A stretch of DNA of 64,000 bases from Rhizobium sp. Root1203. Lineage in GTDB: Bacteria > Pseudomonadota > Alphaproteobacteria > Rhizobiales > Rhizobiaceae. The notes beneath the pieces were generated by a model that did not search any database, was not told the origin of the DNA, and worked only from the letters and a program-made list of their open reading frames with translations. Shown one piece after another: positions 43,647 through 52,812 of the stretch. The position numbers and the translations under genes were made by a program. Position 1 is the stretch's first letter, and the number at the start of each line of letters is the position of its first letter. Location: the NCBI RefSeq assembly GCF_001424945.1, contig NZ_LMCW01000011.1:7296-71295 (forward strand). Direction: 5' to 3'.

Positions 43647-43841
43647 TTATTGTTCGGTTTTTACGGACGGATAAAGATCGGCGATGCGCTTTGTGTCGAA
43701 GCCATCCGCGACGATCTTGGCAACTGCGCAATCGCGTTGTTCAGAACGCTTGCTGCTCAGGCATGCAAAGCAAGGATGCGCGCGAATGCGATTGGATCCA
43801 GCGGCGGTGATCTGAGCCAAATCATTGTTTTTACCGTTCAT
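43647..43841 (-). CDS. possible leader gene, 64 aa
   Basis: A frame of 64 codons whose ATG (43841) is nine bases after GAGGA and whose stop is 16 bases before the binding-protein start. The product is polar and cysteine-containing (HPCFACLSSKRSEQRDCAVA) with no recognised family. Its ribosome site lies in a stem that excludes the outer stem of the upstream element, so translation of this frame, and by coupling the transporter, may be what the element controls. Confidence 0.35.
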   Translation of the reverse strand: MNGKNNDLAQITAAGSNRIRAHPCFACLSSKRSEQRDCAVAKIVADGFDTKRIADLYPSVKTEQ

Positions 43842-43851
43842 GCGGACATTT

Positions 43852-43911
43852 CCTCGACAGAATTACCCGTCGAGCAATGTCCAGAACCAAGGCTCAGACC
43901 GCTTCTACTCG
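43852..43911 (-). promoter_or_regulatory. candidate NMT1-motif (xanthine-I) riboswitch, copy 1, with expression platform
   Basis: The element at 43871-43911 has outer stem CGAG/CUCG, internal strands UAGAAGC and GACAUUG, inner stem from GUC/GAC, and a GAGC-CUUG-GUUC hairpin. Downstream, CUCGAC (closing strand, 43869-43874) can instead pair with GUCGAG (43853-43858), which contains the GAGGA ribosome site. The two pairings exclude each other, so ligand binding would be expected to free the site. Family and ligand are assigned from memory of the NMT1 motif. Confidence 0.6.
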
Positions 43912-44575
43912 CAAGTTCTTTGTGTCATTAAAATCGGCGCATTTGCAAGTTTTTTAACGCGACAATTCGTATGCCTAAAATGCAGGCATAATCCCTTGCT
44001 TTTGTGCTTGCCGCCATTATTCACCAACCGAAACTTTGATTTTAAAGGCGAAATTGCGGCATGATGATTGACGAAAATGCCGAACGAATTAGCGTACTAA
44101 TATTTAGAACGCTCGGCACGGAAATCTCTTGCTGTGTAGTTTACCCGGCAATCATTTTTGACCAATATTGGAGACGAGCTCTATAAAGCTGATGCCTATT
44201 CGATGCGCAGTGCGGAGGCGAAGCCTCCCCCCGGCGCCCAACGATGGGCGGCAGGGACTAACTAGAAGCGCCACAACGTTGGTTGGCAACTAAATGCGCG
44301 CTGGCCGTCTGCGGGCCCGCGATTTGACCATGACGCTGCTTGGCGCATTCGTGACGCTCGCGCCGCGCGTTCTTTTCAGCAGTTTTCGGCCTCTCACCAA
44401 TTTGCCCAATAGCGGGCAGAACACCGCGTGCTGCGACCCTCGTTGTCAAGGCCGACGACGTCGGGACGAACCATCAGAAAGGATGCGCTGGGATTTGCGG
44501 GGAAAACCCCAGCCATCCGTTGCAGGGTCCCGTGTTGTCGAAGATGCTGCTCCGAGACATGAGGAGTATTCACAA
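43912..44575. other. intergenic, AT-richer stretch
   Basis: About 660 bp between the transporter operon promoter and the next small gene. It is visibly richer in A and T (43920-44200) than its surroundings. No gene, repeat or RNA is recognised; it marks the junction to the plasmid replication region. Confidence 0.4.
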
Positions 44576-44818
44576 ATGAAGTCTGGCCTTGCGACAATCA
44601 CGATTGAGGACGACGGCCACAGCGAACACGTCGCCTACGAACTCGCCGACCAGACCGGTCTACTGTTTGGCGCACGAGAGCTTCTTGTCAGAGCCAAGCA
44701 GGCGAAAGTTGTGCGCATGGCGCTTCTGACAAGCCGCCTGGAACATGCGATCCGCATCGAAAATCTCGATGAGAGCTGCGCTCACTTCTCGATCCTCCAA
44801 AATACCAAGCGGCCCTAG
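44576..44818 (+). CDS. small hypothetical protein, 80 aa
   Basis: MKSGLATITIEDDGHSEHVA then YELADQTGLLFGARELLVRA and a basic C-terminus. GAGGAG lies nine bases before the ATG. It looks like a compact alpha/beta protein of a kind common on rhizobial plasmids, but I do not know the family. Convergent to repC, with its stop codon inside a GGCCCT/AGGGCC hairpin (44811-44827). Confidence 0.5.
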   Translation: MKSGLATITIEDDGHSEHVAYELADQTGLLFGARELLVRAKQAKVVRMALLTSRLEHAIRIENLDESCAHFSILQNTKRP

Positions 44819-44864
44819 GAAAGGGCCCTGCCTGTCATCGATCGCTATTCCTGTTACGAACCCG

Positions 44865-44881
44865 GACGATTTCAAATCGTC
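44865..44881. repeat. perfect 17-bp palindrome
   Basis: GACGATTT-C-AAATCGTC between the small gene and the end of repC. It could be a protein-binding site or short terminator stem; no T-run follows. Confidence 0.45.
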
Positions 44882-44998
44882 ATCACGGTCTTCTCCTGGG
44901 AGGGAATGAAGAGGATGGAACTGGTAACAGCCTGGCGCCAGTCACGGCGACCGATCGGATCTGTTGGAATGAAAAAGTTCGAGCGTATTGTTAAGTCG

Positions 44999-46210
44999 TC
45001 AGGTCCGCGCCGCGGCAAACCCATTTGCACGCAGAAGAACCATAAGCATTGGCCCCAGCGAAAATTCGCCCCGTTCGGTTCGACGCGTCAAATCACGCAG
45101 GTAGCCACCAGCCGAGTTGATATGGCCACCGCGTTCCAGGATAGCGGCTATCGCCACCGCCGCATTTTCAGGTCCCATGACATCACAGGCATCCTGGTAC
45201 GCTGACGCGCTTACCCCCAGCATTGAGCGAACGACTACAGCCGCCGTCATGAGGTCGCGCCAACTGGAAACACTCCCCCCAGGCCCGTATGCGGCAATGT
45301 CCGGGCACCCCTTCAACACAAGTCCCAATGGGAAGGCGCGTGTCGCTTCTTTCCTCGTCCTCACCTTTTCGCTCGGCGGCTCCCCCTGTTCTTTTTCAGA
45401 GCTGGGTTCAAGTTCATAGGGAGATTCGGTATTTGAATTCTGTTTGTGATGCTGAAAATGAGCATCATTGGCGCTGATATTTTGAGCTTTTTCCCGAGTT
45501 TCCAGCGCGTTGAGGACTTCTTCGCGTAGCAGCTCCATTTCCTGAAGCAGCGATTTGACATCGGCAAGCGCCGGGTTGCGGGTCATCCTACCCACAAGGC
45601 GGATATAGACGTCTTCGATCATCGTCCAGTCGCCAGCGGCGCCCTCCTCGACCGCCGCAGAGATGAGTTTGCGAACGTCACGCCGGCATATGGTGAGGTT
45701 TTCTTTTGCACTTCGAAGCGCCACGCGATCGGCAACCACCTCCTGCGCTATCATGGCAAGCTCCTCGGAGCGCATCAGAAGCGGCGAGATGTCAAAGCCG
45801 AACGCGTTCTCGATCTCGCCTGCTTTGTCCTTGCGGGCAAAGCGCTTCCCGTTGGCACTATCCTTGCGCACGATCAGACCCGCCTCGATCAGCAGGGCTA
45901 AGTGCCGGCGCAGGGTCGCGCCTGCAATGCCATGGGCGCGAAGCGCCAGTTGTGCGTTGGAGGGAAAGACAATCAATTGTGCATCCTGGCGCAGTTCATT
46001 GTCTGGATGGAAGCTCAAAAGCGCATCCAGCACGGCCAGGCTGCGATCCTGCAAGCCGAGATGTTCTCTGGCTTCTGAAGCGTCTCGAAAGACCCTCCAT
46101 TTATCCGCCGACTTGCCAGGCTCGATCTCGGCAACGGACAGCTGCCGTTCGACCAAGGCAAGCGTCATCGGCCGCCGCCCAAAGGGCGTCGTCACACTTC
46201 CACTCCGCAT
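44999..46210 (-). CDS. repC: RepC plasmid replication initiator
   Basis: 403 residues, typical RepC. The N-terminus VTTPFGRRPMTLALVERQL and the HAGIAGATLRRHLALLIEAG-like winged-helix region (RAHGIAGATLRRHLALLIEA) are conserved, followed by FARKDKAGEIENAFGFDISP and a C-terminal domain ending SAGGYLRDLTRRTERGEFSLGPML. It binds an origin inside its own gene in repABC replicons. ATG 46210 after GGAAGGTGACGGAA is preferred to GTG 46219. The upstream antisense RNA is intact, but repA and repB are not. Confidence 0.95.
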   Translation of the reverse strand: MRSGSVTTPFGRRPMTLALVERQLSVAEIEPGKSADKWRVFRDASEAREHLGLQDRSLAVLDALLSFHPDNELRQDAQLIVFPSNAQLALRAHGIAGATLRRHLALLIEAGLIVRKDSANGKRFARKDKAGEIENAFGFDISPLLMRSEELAMIAQEVVADRVALRSAKENLTICRRDVRKLISAAVEEGAAGDWTMIEDVYIRLVGRMTRNPALADVKSLLQEMELLREEVLNALETREKAQNISANDAHFQHHKQNSNTESPYELEPSSEKEQGEPPSEKVRTRKEATRAFPLGLVLKGCPDIAAYGPGGSVSSWRDLMTAAVVVRSMLGVSASAYQDACDVMGPENAAVAIAAILERGGHINSAGGYLRDLTRRTERGEFSLGPMLMVLLRANGFAAART

Positions 46211-46269
46211 TTCCGTCACCTTCCAAAAGGCAAAAGAAACGAGCTCACCAAAAACGATGCCAATGACGC

Positions 46270-46359
46270 TTGACTGTGATTCGGGGAAGTGCGATTCTCA
46301 GGCTGCTTAGACCTTTGAGAGAGGCTTCCACGGCGGCGACGTTTGGTGGCCTTTTTCTT
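46270..46359 (+). ncRNA. counter-transcribed RNA (ctRNA) with promoter
   Basis: Antisense to the repB-repC gap. Promoter TTGACT (46270) and GATTCT (46293) are 17 bases apart. The expected transcript begins about 46304 and ends at a CCAC/GTGG-based hairpin followed by a T-run (46351-46359). Position, size (about 55 nt) and orientation fit the incompatibility RNA that represses RepC synthesis in repABC plasmids. Confidence 0.65.
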
Positions 46360-46366
46360 TTGCGGT

Positions 46367-46488
46367 TCAGTCTACGTTAGATGCTTCGTCAAGGACCTGC
46401 GAATAGATCGCATCCCAATTTCTCGACAGAAAATCGCCAAAGCGCGTGGCGTTTTTCGATTTCATAGAGATTGCATCGCTCTTTCCGG
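46367..46488 (-). pseudogene. repB: repB, C-terminal remnant
   Basis: MKSKNATRFGDFLSRNWDAI then YSQVLDEASNVD and a stop, the usual end of RepB, a centromere-binding partition protein. The frame extends a little upstream (SGKSDAIS) and then breaks. All DNA-binding and RepA-interaction domains are gone. Confidence 0.65.
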
Positions 46489-46626
46489 ATCGTCCTGGAA
46501 ATCTACCAGTCCTTCAAACAGGTTCTTTCCAGGTCGCCCGGTTTATGGAGGAGGGTTCGACCTCATAAGCATCTGCTTTGTAATGCCGGCGTCAGACACC
46601 GCCGTCGATTTGACCCATCTGATACT

Positions 46627-46941
46627 TCAACCTGAATTCGTGAAACATCGTTGACATGAAACCGACCCTCTTGGCCTGTGGCACCCGGTCGGCTCGTCAC
46701 GCGTAAGACGTTTGAGGGGATCGCTCTTACCCTCAAGATGAAGCTTCTTCAGTGTGCTTTGCGAAACGCCGACGTAGCTGGCGACCTTGGCCAAGCGAAA
46801 GATCCGGAGCGTTTTTCTTCCACTCGGTGGTAATCGCTGCTCGCTCAGCAGATGAACTCTCTTGGAAATAAGATTCCCCAGGATCTGATCCTCAAAGTGG
46901 ACGGCGACGGGACTTTGCGACGAAGCCGATTTAGCATTCAT
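46627..46941 (-). pseudogene. repA: repA, N-terminal remnant
   Basis: The first 75 codons match the RepA N-terminus: FEDQILGNLISKRVHLLSEQ and KTLRIFRLAKVASYVGVSQS then TLKKLHLEGK, the helix-turn-helix before the ParA ATPase domain. After EGK the frame changes to unrelated residues, and the Walker motifs are absent. The ATG 46941 may still be expressed. Partition by this locus is therefore lost. Confidence 0.7.
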
Positions 46942-47309
46942 ATGAGAGATGCTTTCAGATAACGGATTTCGGCCAAAACAGCCTTCTCGCCGTTATTATG
47001 TCCGCTTCGCAGGATCCAACAAGAGCTTTAAGGCTAACAGCAACTTAGCCAACGCGTCTTGACCAGGGTATGAGGTGCCTGAAATGTCACCATTTTGCTA
47101 GTTATTTCCCGTACTTATAGGCCGAATGCCGACTTTGTCGTTCGAGGTACGTTCTAGGGTGAATCTTACAGGACGAAGTTAGCGCAAGGCGAGACCCTGT
47201 CGATCTGATTTATGCGACGCCCCCATCCGGCACTTGTATGATTCTACAACTGCACCCTGCTGACGATCTGTGCTGATTTAACCGTCGACCACTAACGACG
47301 GAGAAATTC
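46942..47309. other. divergent promoter region between repA remnant and traI
   Basis: In Ti-type plasmids this gap carries the repABC promoters and the quorum-sensing box of traI. One palindrome is listed separately. Nothing else was recognised. Confidence 0.5.
47234..47249. promoter_or_regulatory. LuxR-type (tra-box-like) palindrome
   Basis: TTGTATGATTCTACAA has five-base inverted arms (TTGTA/TACAA) around a six-base centre, 61 bp before the traI start. Position fits a TraR-binding site, though the sequence differs from the canonical Ti tra box. Confidence 0.5.
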
Positions 47310-47936
47310 ATGCAGATTCTCGCAATCTCCACGCCGCGTACTGTTCAAGAGGCTGAGTTGCTTCAAAGGCACCACCAGCTGCGCGCCCGAGTATTTTCGG
47401 ATCGGCTCGGCTGGGAGGTTCTCGTTGTCGACGGCGGTGAGGCCGACGTCTTCGATCAACACCGGCCGACCTATATTCTTGCCGTCTCCGAAAGCGGCAG
47501 GGTTGTGGGATGCGCTCGCCTCCTTCCTGCAACTGGTCCCACGATGGTTTTGGACGTTTTCCCTGCGCTCCTTCCCGACGGCCAGCTGAAAGCTCATCCC
47601 GCGATGATCGAAAGCTCCCGTTTCTGCGTGGATACATCACTCGCCGAGGGAAAGGGGGAAGGTTCTATCCATGAGGCCACGTTCATCATGTTCGCGGGCA
47701 TTATCGAATGGTCGATGGCAAACGGCTACACTGAAATCGTCACGGTCACGGATCTTCGTTTCGAGCGAATACTTGCCCGGGTCGGCTGGCCGCTGCGCCG
47801 TATCGGTGAACCGAAGAAGATCGGAGTGACGATGGCTGTCGCTGGTATCTTGTCGGTAAACTCAGAGGTCTTTTTGAAGCTTCGACCTGGCGGCTACCGC
47901 TCGCAGATCAAGAGCTGTCTCGGCCGGGTAGCGTAG
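47310..47936 (+). CDS. traI: acyl-homoserine-lactone synthase TraI
   Basis: 208 residues, LuxI family. Conserved residues are RARVFSDRLGW (Arg, Phe, Trp) at about 25-35, VFDQHRPTYIL with the catalytic Asp/Glu region, VVGCARLLPATGPTM at about 65-79 and IESSRFCVDTSL (Glu-Ser-Ser-Arg) at about 100. It makes the AHL signal that activates TraR. GGAGAAATTC precedes the ATG. First gene of the traI-trb operon, nine bases before trbB. Confidence 0.95.
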   Translation: MQILAISTPRTVQEAELLQRHHQLRARVFSDRLGWEVLVVDGGEADVFDQHRPTYILAVSESGRVVGCARLLPATGPTMVLDVFPALLPDGQLKAHPAMIESSRFCVDTSLAEGKGEGSIHEATFIMFAGIIEWSMANGYTEIVTVTDLRFERILARVGWPLRRIGEPKKIGVTMAVAGILSVNSEVFLKLRPGGYRSQIKSCLGRVA

Positions 47937-47945
47937 GAGACCTTC

Positions 47946-48923
47946 GTGACACCGCTTCGCTCCCATCCCAGGCTCGTGCGCAAACTTCAGGAGGCGCTCG
48001 GCGATCAGCTCTGCGCTGCCCTCGATGACACCAGCGTCGTCGAAATCATGCTGAACCCCGGCGGCAAGCTCTTCATCGAGCGGCTCGGGCACGGCGTGGC
48101 ACCTGCCGGTGAGATGTCATCCGCGGCTGCGGAAACGGTGATTGGCACGGTCGCCCACGCGCTCCAATCCGAGGTCGATGCCGACCAGCCGATCGTTTCC
48201 GGGGAACTACCGATCGGAGGTCACCGCTTTGAGGGATTGCTTCCTCCGGTCGTCGCCGGGCCCGCATTCACGATCCGCAGACGCGCATCTCGTCTCATCT
48301 CTCTTGATAGTTATGTTTGTTCGGGCGTCATGTCCGAGGCGCAGGCACGCATCATTCGCAGCGCCATCGGCTCGCGCCTGAACATCATCATTTCCGGTGG
48401 CACTGGCTCCGGTAAAACAACGCTTGCCAACGCCGTCATCGACGAGATCGTAAGAGAGGCGCCGCAGGACCGGCTTGTCATCTTAGAGGATACTGCCGAG
48501 ATCCAGTGTGCGGCCGAAAATGCCGTCCTGCTACACACAAGCGATGCGGTCGACATGGCCCGGCTTCTAAAGGCGACAATGCGTTTGCGTCCCGATCGTA
48601 TCCTGGTCGGCGAGGTTCGTGATGGTGCTGCGCTGACGCTCCTGAAAGCATGGAATACCGGCCATCCGGGTGGAGTTGCGACGATCCACTCGAACACGGC
48701 GACCTCGGCCCTTCGTCGGCTGGAACAATTAACGGCTGAAGCGAGTCACCAGCCAATGCAAGAGGTTATTGGCGAGGCAGTGGATCTCATCGTTTCGATC
48801 GAACGCACGTCTCGAGGCCGGCGGGTTCGTGATGTCATCCACGTCGAACGCTTCGCCAACGGCCGATACGAAATCGAATCCGATCAACCGACCGAAGAAC
48901 AGGAAGCGCGCCATGTTGCGTAA
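47946..48923 (+). CDS. trbB: TrbB, conjugation ATPase (VirB11 family)
   Basis: 325 residues, GTG start. Walker [18 protein letters not shown] is at about 155, the aspartate box LEDTAEIQ at about 183, Walker B-like [15 protein letters not shown] at about 220 and the histidine box [12 protein letters not shown] at about 240. This hexameric ATPase powers mating-pair formation at the inner membrane. It overlaps the trbC start. Confidence 0.95.
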   Translation: MTPLRSHPRLVRKLQEALGDQLCAALDDTSVVEIMLNPGGKLFIERLGHGVAPAGEMSSAAAETVIGTVAHALQSEVDADQPIVSGELPIGGHRFEGLLPPVVAGPAFTIRRRASRLISLDSYVCSGVMSEAQARIIRSAIGSRLNIIISGGTGSGKTTLANAVIDEIVREAPQDRLVILEDTAEIQCAAENAVLLHTSDAVDMARLLKATMRLRPDRILVGEVRDGAALTLLKAWNTGHPGGVATIHSNTATSALRRLEQLTAEASHQPMQEVIGEAVDLIVSIERTSRGRRVRDVIHVERFANGRYEIESDQPTEEQEARHVA

Positions 48924-49281
48924 GCAAGCCCTCATCGTTGCGACGCTTGTTTGCGCCTTCGGGTCCCACGCAGCGGCCGGTTCGGGCGGGAGCCTTCCCT
49001 GGGAGGGTCCGCTCGAGCAGATACAGGAATCAATAACAGGTCCGGTTGCGGGCTACATCGCTCTTGCCGCCGTCGCAATTGCCGGAGGGATGCTCATATT
49101 CGGCGGTGAACTGAATGATTTTGCGCGGCGGCTGGTGTATGTCGTGCTTGTCGCCGGCATCTTGCTCGGTGCGACAACGATCGTCGGTCTTTTCGGCGCC
49201 ACGGGCGCCTCGATCGGGCTTCCCGAGGAGCCGACCACGCCGGCCCCAATGAGCGCGAGAGGGGAGGGTACCAATGGCTGA
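48913..49281 (+). CDS. trbC: TrbC, prepilin (VirB2 family)
   Basis: 122 residues with a cleavable signal ([20 protein letters not shown] then AG) and two hydrophobic helices ([40 protein letters not shown]), as in TrbC, which is processed and cyclised into the conjugative pilus. The gene overlaps trbB and trbD. Confidence 0.92.
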   Translation: MLRKQALIVATLVCAFGSHAAAGSGGSLPWEGPLEQIQESITGPVAGYIALAAVAIAGGMLIFGGELNDFARRLVYVVLVAGILLGATTIVGLFGATGASIGLPEEPTTPAPMSARGEGTNG

Positions 49282-49573
49282 TTCCTCATCCAGCCTTCGG
49301 CGCAACCCTATCCATCGTGCGCTTTCCCGCCCGAATCTGCTGATGGGCGCTGACCGCGAACTGGTTCTGATCACCGGGCTCTTGGCCGTCATTCTGATCT
49401 TCGTGGTCCTCACGGTCTACTCAGCAATTTTTGGGATTACCGTGTGGATCGTGATCGTTGGCGTGCCGCGTGTGATGGCCAAATCCGATCCGCTGATGCG
49501 GCAAGTCTATATCAGGCACATCTCTTATCGAACCAATTACAAGCCGACCGCCTCGCCGTGGCGCCGATATTAA
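49274..49573 (+). CDS. trbD: TrbD (VirB3 family)
   Basis: 99 residues: polar N-terminus ([20 protein letters not shown]), a double hydrophobic segment ([20 protein letters not shown] and [15 protein letters not shown]) and a polar tail with [12 protein letters not shown]. Inner-membrane component that partners the TrbE ATPase. It overlaps the trbC end by eight bases. Confidence 0.92.
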   Translation: MADSSSSLRRNPIHRALSRPNLLMGADRELVLITGLLAVILIFVVLTVYSAIFGITVWIVIVGVPRVMAKSDPLMRQVYIRHISYRTNYKPTASPWRRY

Positions 49574-49583
49574 GGAGCCGAAG

Positions 49584-52037
49584 ATGATTGCACTCAAACG
49601 CTTCCGGGCCACCGGCCCCTCCTTTTCCGATCTAGTTCCCTATGCCGGATTGGTCGACGATGGAGTGTTGCTCCTGAAGGATGGTAGCCTGATGGCTGGC
49701 TGGTACTTTGCGGGTCCCGACTGCGAAAGCGCCACCGATATCGAGCGCAATGAGCTCTCCCGGCAGATCAACGCGATACTCTCGCGGCTTGGCAGCGGAT
49801 GGATCATCCAGGTCGAGGCCATCAGGCTCCCAACGTTGGACTACCCCTCGAAAGAACGTTGCCATTTTCCGGATCCAGTCACGCGAGCGATCGACGCCGA
49901 GCGCCGTGCACATTTCTGCCGTGAGCAGGGCCACTTCGAAAGCAAGCATGCCCTCCTTCTCACCTACCGGCCGTTGGAATCCAAAAAGACTGCGCTCAGC
50001 AAGTACATGTATTCCGACGAAGAAAGCCGCAAGAGGTCCTATGCGGACACGGTTCTCTTCAGCTTCAAGAACGCGGTTCGTGAAATTGAGCAGTATCTCG
50101 CCAATGCCCTGTCGATCGTGCGCATGGAGACACGCGAGATTTCCGAACGAGATGGTGAGCGGACCGCTCGTTACGACGAGCTTTTGCAGTTCGTCCGCTT
50201 TTGTATTACCGGTGACAACCATCCAATCCGGCTGCCGGACGTTCCGATGTACCTAGACTGGCTCGCCACCGCCGAGCTCGAGCATGGGCTGACGCCGAAG
50301 ATCGAAGGCCGCTTTCTCGGCGTGGTGGCAATTGACGGTCTGCCGGCTGAGAGCTGGCCCGGCATATTGAACGGTCTGGATTCGTTAGCTCTGACCTATC
50401 GCTGGTCATCCCGCTTCATCTTCATGGATGCCGAGGAGGCGCGCCAGAAGCTTGAGCGCACTCGCAAGAAGTGGCAGCAAAAGGTCCGCCCTTTCTTCGA
50501 CCAGCTGTTCCAGACGCAAAGCCGCTCGATCGATCAGGATGCCATGAGCATGGTTGCCGAAACGGAAGATGCCATTGCCCAAGCGTCGTCGCAGCTGGTT
50601 GCTTATGGCTACTATACGCCAGTTGTTGTTCTCTTTGACGACGATCGACAGGCATTGCAAGAAAAGGCAGAGGCGATCCGCCGGCTGGTGCAGGCCGAAG
50701 GCTTCGGCGCCAGGATCGAGACACTCAATGCGACAGATGCGTTTCTTGGAAGTCTACCGGGCAACTGGTACTGCAACATTCGCGAGCCGCTCATCAATAC
50801 GAGCAATCTTGCCGACCTCGTTCCGCTGAATTCGGTCTGGTCAGGCAATCCAATGGCGTCGTGCCCCTTCTACCCGGAAAATTCGCCGCCTCTCATACAG
50901 GTTGCGAGTGGCTCGACACCGTTTCGATTGAACCTTCATGTCGATGATGTCGGGCACACGCTGATCTTTGGTCCCACCGGATCGGGCAAGTCAACGCTGC
51001 TGGCGCTGATCGCGGCACAGTTCAGGCGATACGAGTTCGCACAGATTTTCGCATTCGACAAAGGCAATTCGCTCATGCCGCTGACCTTGGCTTGCGGCGG
51101 TGACCACCACGAGGTAGGCGGCGAACAAGAGCGGGGGAGGGCGCTCGCGTTCTGCCCTTTGTCCGACCTGTCGACCGACGAAGATCTGGCCTGGGCGACC
51201 GAGTGGATCGAAATGCTCGTTGCGCTGCAGGGAGTGCCGATCACGCCCGATCACAGAAATGCCGTTTCCCGCCAGGTCGCATTGATGGCGGCAGCGTCCG
51301 GCCGATCCCTGTCGGACTTCGTCAGCGGCGTGCAAATGCGTGAAATCAAGGATGCGCTGCATCATTACACCGTTGATGGTCCAATGGGCCATCTTCTTGA
51401 CGCGGAGGAAGATGGCCTTTCCCTCAGCGCATTTCAGACGTTCGAGATAGATCAGCTCATGAACATGGGCGAGCGCAATCTCGTGCCCGTTCTCACCTAC
51501 CTTTTCCACCGGATCGAAAAGCGCCTCGACGGATCGCCGAGCCTGATCATTCTGGATGAAGCTTGGCTGATGCTTGGCAATCCAGTGTTCCGCGGCAAGA
51601 TCCGTGAATGGCTGAAAGTGCTGCGCAAGGCCAACTGCGCTGTCATACTGGCAACGCAATCGCTCTCCGACGCAGAGCGCTCCGGCATTATCGACGTACT
51701 CAAAGAGTCATGTCCGACAAAAATCTGCCTTCCGAACGGGGCCGCCCGGGAGCCCGGAACGCGGGAGTTTTACGAGCGGATCGGTTTCAGCGAACGCCAA
51801 ATCGAGATCGTGTCCAATGCGATCCCCAAACGCGAATACTACGTCGCCACGCCTGAAGGCAGGCGCCTCTTCGACATGTCGCTCGGACCAATTACCCTCA
51901 GTTTTGTTGGGGCATCTGGCAGGCAAGATCTCAAGAGAATACGCGCGCTGAAATCCGAGCATGGTCAAAACTGGCCGATTCATTGGCTGGAAACGAGAGG
52001 GGTCCTTGATGCCGCGTCACTGCTTCGGGATGAATAG
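49584..52037 (+). CDS. trbE: TrbE, conjugation ATPase (VirB4 family)
   Basis: 817 residues, full length for TrbE. Opens LKRFRATGPSFSDLVPYAGL with the CagE/VirB4 N-terminal domain. Walker A IFGPTGSGKSTLLALIAAQF is near 462 and Walker B SLIILDEAWLML near 655, followed by the VILATQSLSDAERSG motif. Pilus assembly and substrate transfer ATPase. GGAGCCGAAG precedes the ATG. Confidence 0.95.
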   Translation: MIALKRFRATGPSFSDLVPYAGLVDDGVLLLKDGSLMAGWYFAGPDCESATDIERNELSRQINAILSRLGSGWIIQVEAIRLPTLDYPSKERCHFPDPVTRAIDAERRAHFCREQGHFESKHALLLTYRPLESKKTALSKYMYSDEESRKRSYADTVLFSFKNAVREIEQYLANALSIVRMETREISERDGERTARYDELLQFVRFCITGDNHPIRLPDVPMYLDWLATAELEHGLTPKIEGRFLGVVAIDGLPAESWPGILNGLDSLALTYRWSSRFIFMDAEEARQKLERTRKKWQQKVRPFFDQLFQTQSRSIDQDAMSMVAETEDAIAQASSQLVAYGYYTPVVVLFDDDRQALQEKAEAIRRLVQAEGFGARIETLNATDAFLGSLPGNWYCNIREPLINTSNLADLVPLNSVWSGNPMASCPFYPENSPPLIQVASGSTPFRLNLHVDDVGHTLIFGPTGSGKSTLLALIAAQFRRYEFAQIFAFDKGNSLMPLTLACGGDHHEVGGEQERGRALAFCPLSDLSTDEDLAWATEWIEMLVALQGVPITPDHRNAVSRQVALMAAASGRSLSDFVSGVQMREIKDALHHYTVDGPMGHLLDAEEDGLSLSAFQTFEIDQLMNMGERNLVPVLTYLFHRIEKRLDGSPSLIILDEAWLMLGNPVFRGKIREWLKVLRKANCAVILATQSLSDAERSGIIDVLKESCPTKICLPNGAAREPGTREFYERIGFSERQIEIVSNAIPKREYYVATPEGRRLFDMSLGPITLSFVGASGRQDLKRIRALKSEHGQNWPIHWLETRGVLDAASLLRDE

Positions 52038-52812
52038 ATGGTTTGCTAACTTTGCGGTCGCGGCCCTAGCCATCGGGCCCTCGTGGCCGGTTCAGGCAGG
52101 TACGGCAACGGGTGCTGCGACCGAATGGACACAACTCGCCAACAATGCTCAGCTCGTCGATCTTCTGAAAGGCTCAGGTCTGCAGGTCGACAATCAACTC
52201 ACGCAAATCGGCCAGCTGGCAGAGGAGATCCAGAACCAGCTGAAAATCTACCAAAACATGCTCCAGAACACCGCACAGCTTCCAAAGCAAATCTGGGGAC
52301 AGGTCGAAGACGACCTCAATCAGCTTCGCGACATCGTTGATCGGGGACAGGGCATCGCCTTTTCAATGGGAAACGCGGACGACGTCCTGCAGCAGCGTTT
52401 CCAAAGCTATTCAAGTTTCAGGACCAATCTGCCGGGCAATGCGACGTTTTCGTCAACCTACCAGACCTGGTCGGATACGAACCGTGACACAATCGCGAGC
52501 ACGTTGAGGGCCGCGAGCCTCACGGCGAACCAGTTCGATAATGAAGAGTCGACCATGTCGTCGCTTCGAAGCATGTCGGAAACCGCTGACGGCCAGATGA
52601 AGGCTCTGCAGGTAGGACATCAGATCGCAGCCCAACAGGTAGCACAGATGCAAAAGCTGCGGGGGTTGGTTTCCCAGCAATTGACCATGGTGGGCACGTG
52701 GCTCCAGACCGAACAGACAGACAAGGATCTGGCGCAGGCACGGCGAGAGAAGTTCTTTGCGCCCGCCAACAGGGGAATTCCCGAGGGTCAGATGATGGAG
52801 CCCCGATGGTAA
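52009..52812 (+). CDS. trbJ: TrbJ (VirB5-like)
   Basis: 267 residues with a signal peptide (FANFAVAALAIGPSWPVQAG) and a long coiled-coil region (QIGQLAEEIQNQLKIYQNML and similar). Pilus-tip or assembly factor. It starts at ATG 52009 after GAGAGGGG, overlapping the end of trbE; ATG 52030 is the alternative. The C-terminus RREKFFAPANRGIPEGQMME PRW is complete. Confidence 0.9.
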   Translation: MPRHCFGMNRWFANFAVAALAIGPSWPVQAGTATGAATEWTQLANNAQLVDLLKGSGLQVDNQLTQIGQLAEEIQNQLKIYQNMLQNTAQLPKQIWGQVEDDLNQLRDIVDRGQGIAFSMGNADDVLQQRFQSYSSFRTNLPGNATFSSTYQTWSDTNRDTIASTLRAASLTANQFDNEESTMSSLRSMSETADGQMKALQVGHQIAAQQVAQMQKLRGLVSQQLTMVGTWLQTEQTDKDLAQARREKFFAPANRGIPEGQMMEPRW

